From positions 1-5,514 of the forward strand of contig JAJYEJ010000007.1 in NCBI GenBank assembly GCA_021785805.1: a stretch of 5,514 nt of DNA. The letters are read 5' to 3'. Under the pieces are notes generated by a model, which worked only from the letters and a program-made list of their open reading frames with translations, was not told the origin of the DNA and made no database searches. The translations under genes and the position numbers were made by a program. Position 1 is the first letter of the stretch; the number at the start of each line of letters is the position of its first letter. This stretch comes from Microcaldota archaeon (GTDB lineage Archaea > Micrarchaeota > Micrarchaeia > Micrarchaeales > Micrarchaeaceae). Shown piece after piece: positions 4,564-5,514 of this stretch.

Positions 4564-5514
4564 TTAACTCGGCGCGGCAACCACTCCGCCGCACCCTGCA
4601 CCAAGGACATTCGTCACTGAGTAAGTCGCTGTAGAAATCAAATGGAGGCTGCCACCTCCACACATATAGACGGTGTCTCCCGATGGGCTAACGGCCATCA
4701 TATAATTATTTCCAGCGAAGTTCCCTACATTCAAAGTGTTTACGACAGCGTAATTAGAAGTGGATATAGTGACTAAGTCGACCTGAGCGCCTGTGGGGTT
4801 TGTAGCGGCATAGATGTACTTCCCCTGTTTGTCAGCTGCTATCGAATAGGTAATCGCACCTGTAGGAATCCCATGGGTAACGGTGTGAGTCGCCGTGTTT
4901 ATGACGATCACCGCATCCCCGGTTTCCGTTGCCCCATAAAGCGTACTTCCGTCCGGCGAAATGGCCAAGGCGATGGGTGGATTAACAAGATAAATAGAAT
5001 TCACTACGGTATTGGTCGTTGTGCTTATAGTATCCAGATAACCCGTGCCCAAACCGGTGTCATAAAGATACGCGCCAGAAGGGCTTATTACCATAGACTC
5101 AGGAAAAATCGACCCTGAGGCCGCTATCGTATTTATCACCGCAAAAGAGGACGTGCTTACGGTATAAATATAGTCACCATTATCCCCACTGACATAAACC
5201 TTGCTTCCGTCAGGTGACACGGCCAGTGCATCTGGACTGACGGTGCTTGTAACCCCAACTATGCTAAGAGGTGCAGTACTAATAGTTGTAAGGGGCCCAC
5301 CTCCAGTACCAGAGAATAAGTATTTACCATCAGGTGATATAGCAAATCCATATCCGGCTCCTCCTGAAATCCCTCCAAGCGTATTGGCAATAACACCATT
5401 CGAGTACAGGCTATACACGGTTCCGGGAGAGCCGCAGTAACACGATGTATACAGCGCGACCACAGATTGTATCTGGTAGTCAACAGATATCCTTACCGTG
5501 GCGAACCTCGCTAT
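4564..5514 (-). CDS. YVTN-type beta-propeller repeat protein, partial (5' end outside the window)
   Basis: The visible part is 316 codons; the frame is open to the right edge, so the N-terminus and any signal peptide are missing. Counting from the GTG at 5463, first-strand motifs of the form A(V/I)SPDGxxxY recur at residues 41, 81, 125, 167, 209 (degenerate, AADKQGKYIYA) and 257, with spacings of 40-48. An earlier degenerate blade lies before residue 30. This is the pattern of YVTN/lactonase-like propellers found in archaeal surface and secreted proteins. The 299 residues after 5463 contain no Arg and only four Lys, are rich in Ser, Thr, Gly, Ala and Val, and include Cys 8, 10, 268 and 291. 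No C-terminal membrane segment is seen; the chain ends GGVVAAPS with stop TAA. The exact function is unknown; binding, adhesion or a structural surface role is inferred. The GTG lacks a Shine-Dalgarno site and is probably not the start. Confidence 0.8.
   Translation of the reverse strand: MARFATVRISVDYQIQSVVALYTSCYCGSPGTVYSLYSNGVIANTLGGISGGAGYGFAISPDGKYLFSGTGGGPLTTISTAPLSIVGVTSTVSPDALAVSPDGSKVYVSGDNGDYIYTVSTSSFAVINTIAASGSIFPESMVISPSGAYLYDTGLGTGYLDTISTTTNTVVNSIYLVNPPIALAISPDGSTLYGATETGDAVIVINTATHTVTHGIPTGAITYSIAADKQGKYIYAATNPTGAQVDLVTISTSNYAVVNTLNVGNFAGNNYMMAVSPSGDTVYMCGGGSLHLISTATYSVTNVLGAGCGGVVAAPS

Overview
The window looks archaeal. It carries an archaeal-type NMN adenylyltransferase, an EF-2 (aEF-2, not bacterial EF-G) with the diphthamide-loop histidine, eL30 (absent from bacteria), and archaeal-length uS12 and uS7 proteins. 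Shine-Dalgarno sites are of the GGTG/GTGAT type, and an archaeal TATA box can be proposed upstream of eL30. Several positions that are close to invariant in uS12 and EF-2 are substituted, which suggests a divergent lineage. A DPANN/Micrarchaeota-like genome is my guess from general appearance, not a demonstrated placement.

Layout, left to right. From 1 to 87 there is an edge fragment and a possible promoter. Then comes nadM on the + strand (88-621), followed by a 56-nt gap between convergent genes. Next is a four-gene translation operon on the - strand. Read in its own direction it is rpl30e (4417-4121), rps12 (4097-3669, TTG start), rps7 (3672-2887, overlapping or abutting rps12) and the EF-2 gene (2870-678). 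Gaps within the operon are 23 nt, an overlap, and 16 nt. The 146-nt leader and promoter region (4418-4563) holds a TATATATA element and two tandem 17-bp palindromes 22 bp apart. From 4564 to the right edge, on the - strand, lies the 3' part of a gene for a YVTN-type beta-propeller protein, cut by the window end.

The operon makes components that meet on the ribosome. uS12 forms part of the decoding centre, uS7 lies on the head at the E-site and mRNA exit, EF-2 drives translocation and eL30 sits in the large subunit. It resembles the classical archaeal rpl30e-nusA-rps12-rps7-EF cluster, but nusA is missing and no RNA polymerase genes precede it in the window. nadM (NAD synthesis) and the propeller gene (probably extracellular) look functionally unrelated.

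The most interesting signals are the altered decoding loops of uS12 (PHSGQIK where PNSAIRK is expected, and GCIPG where GDIPG is expected), the altered P-loop and switch I of EF-2 in the same operon, and the paired palindromes over the predicted transcription start.
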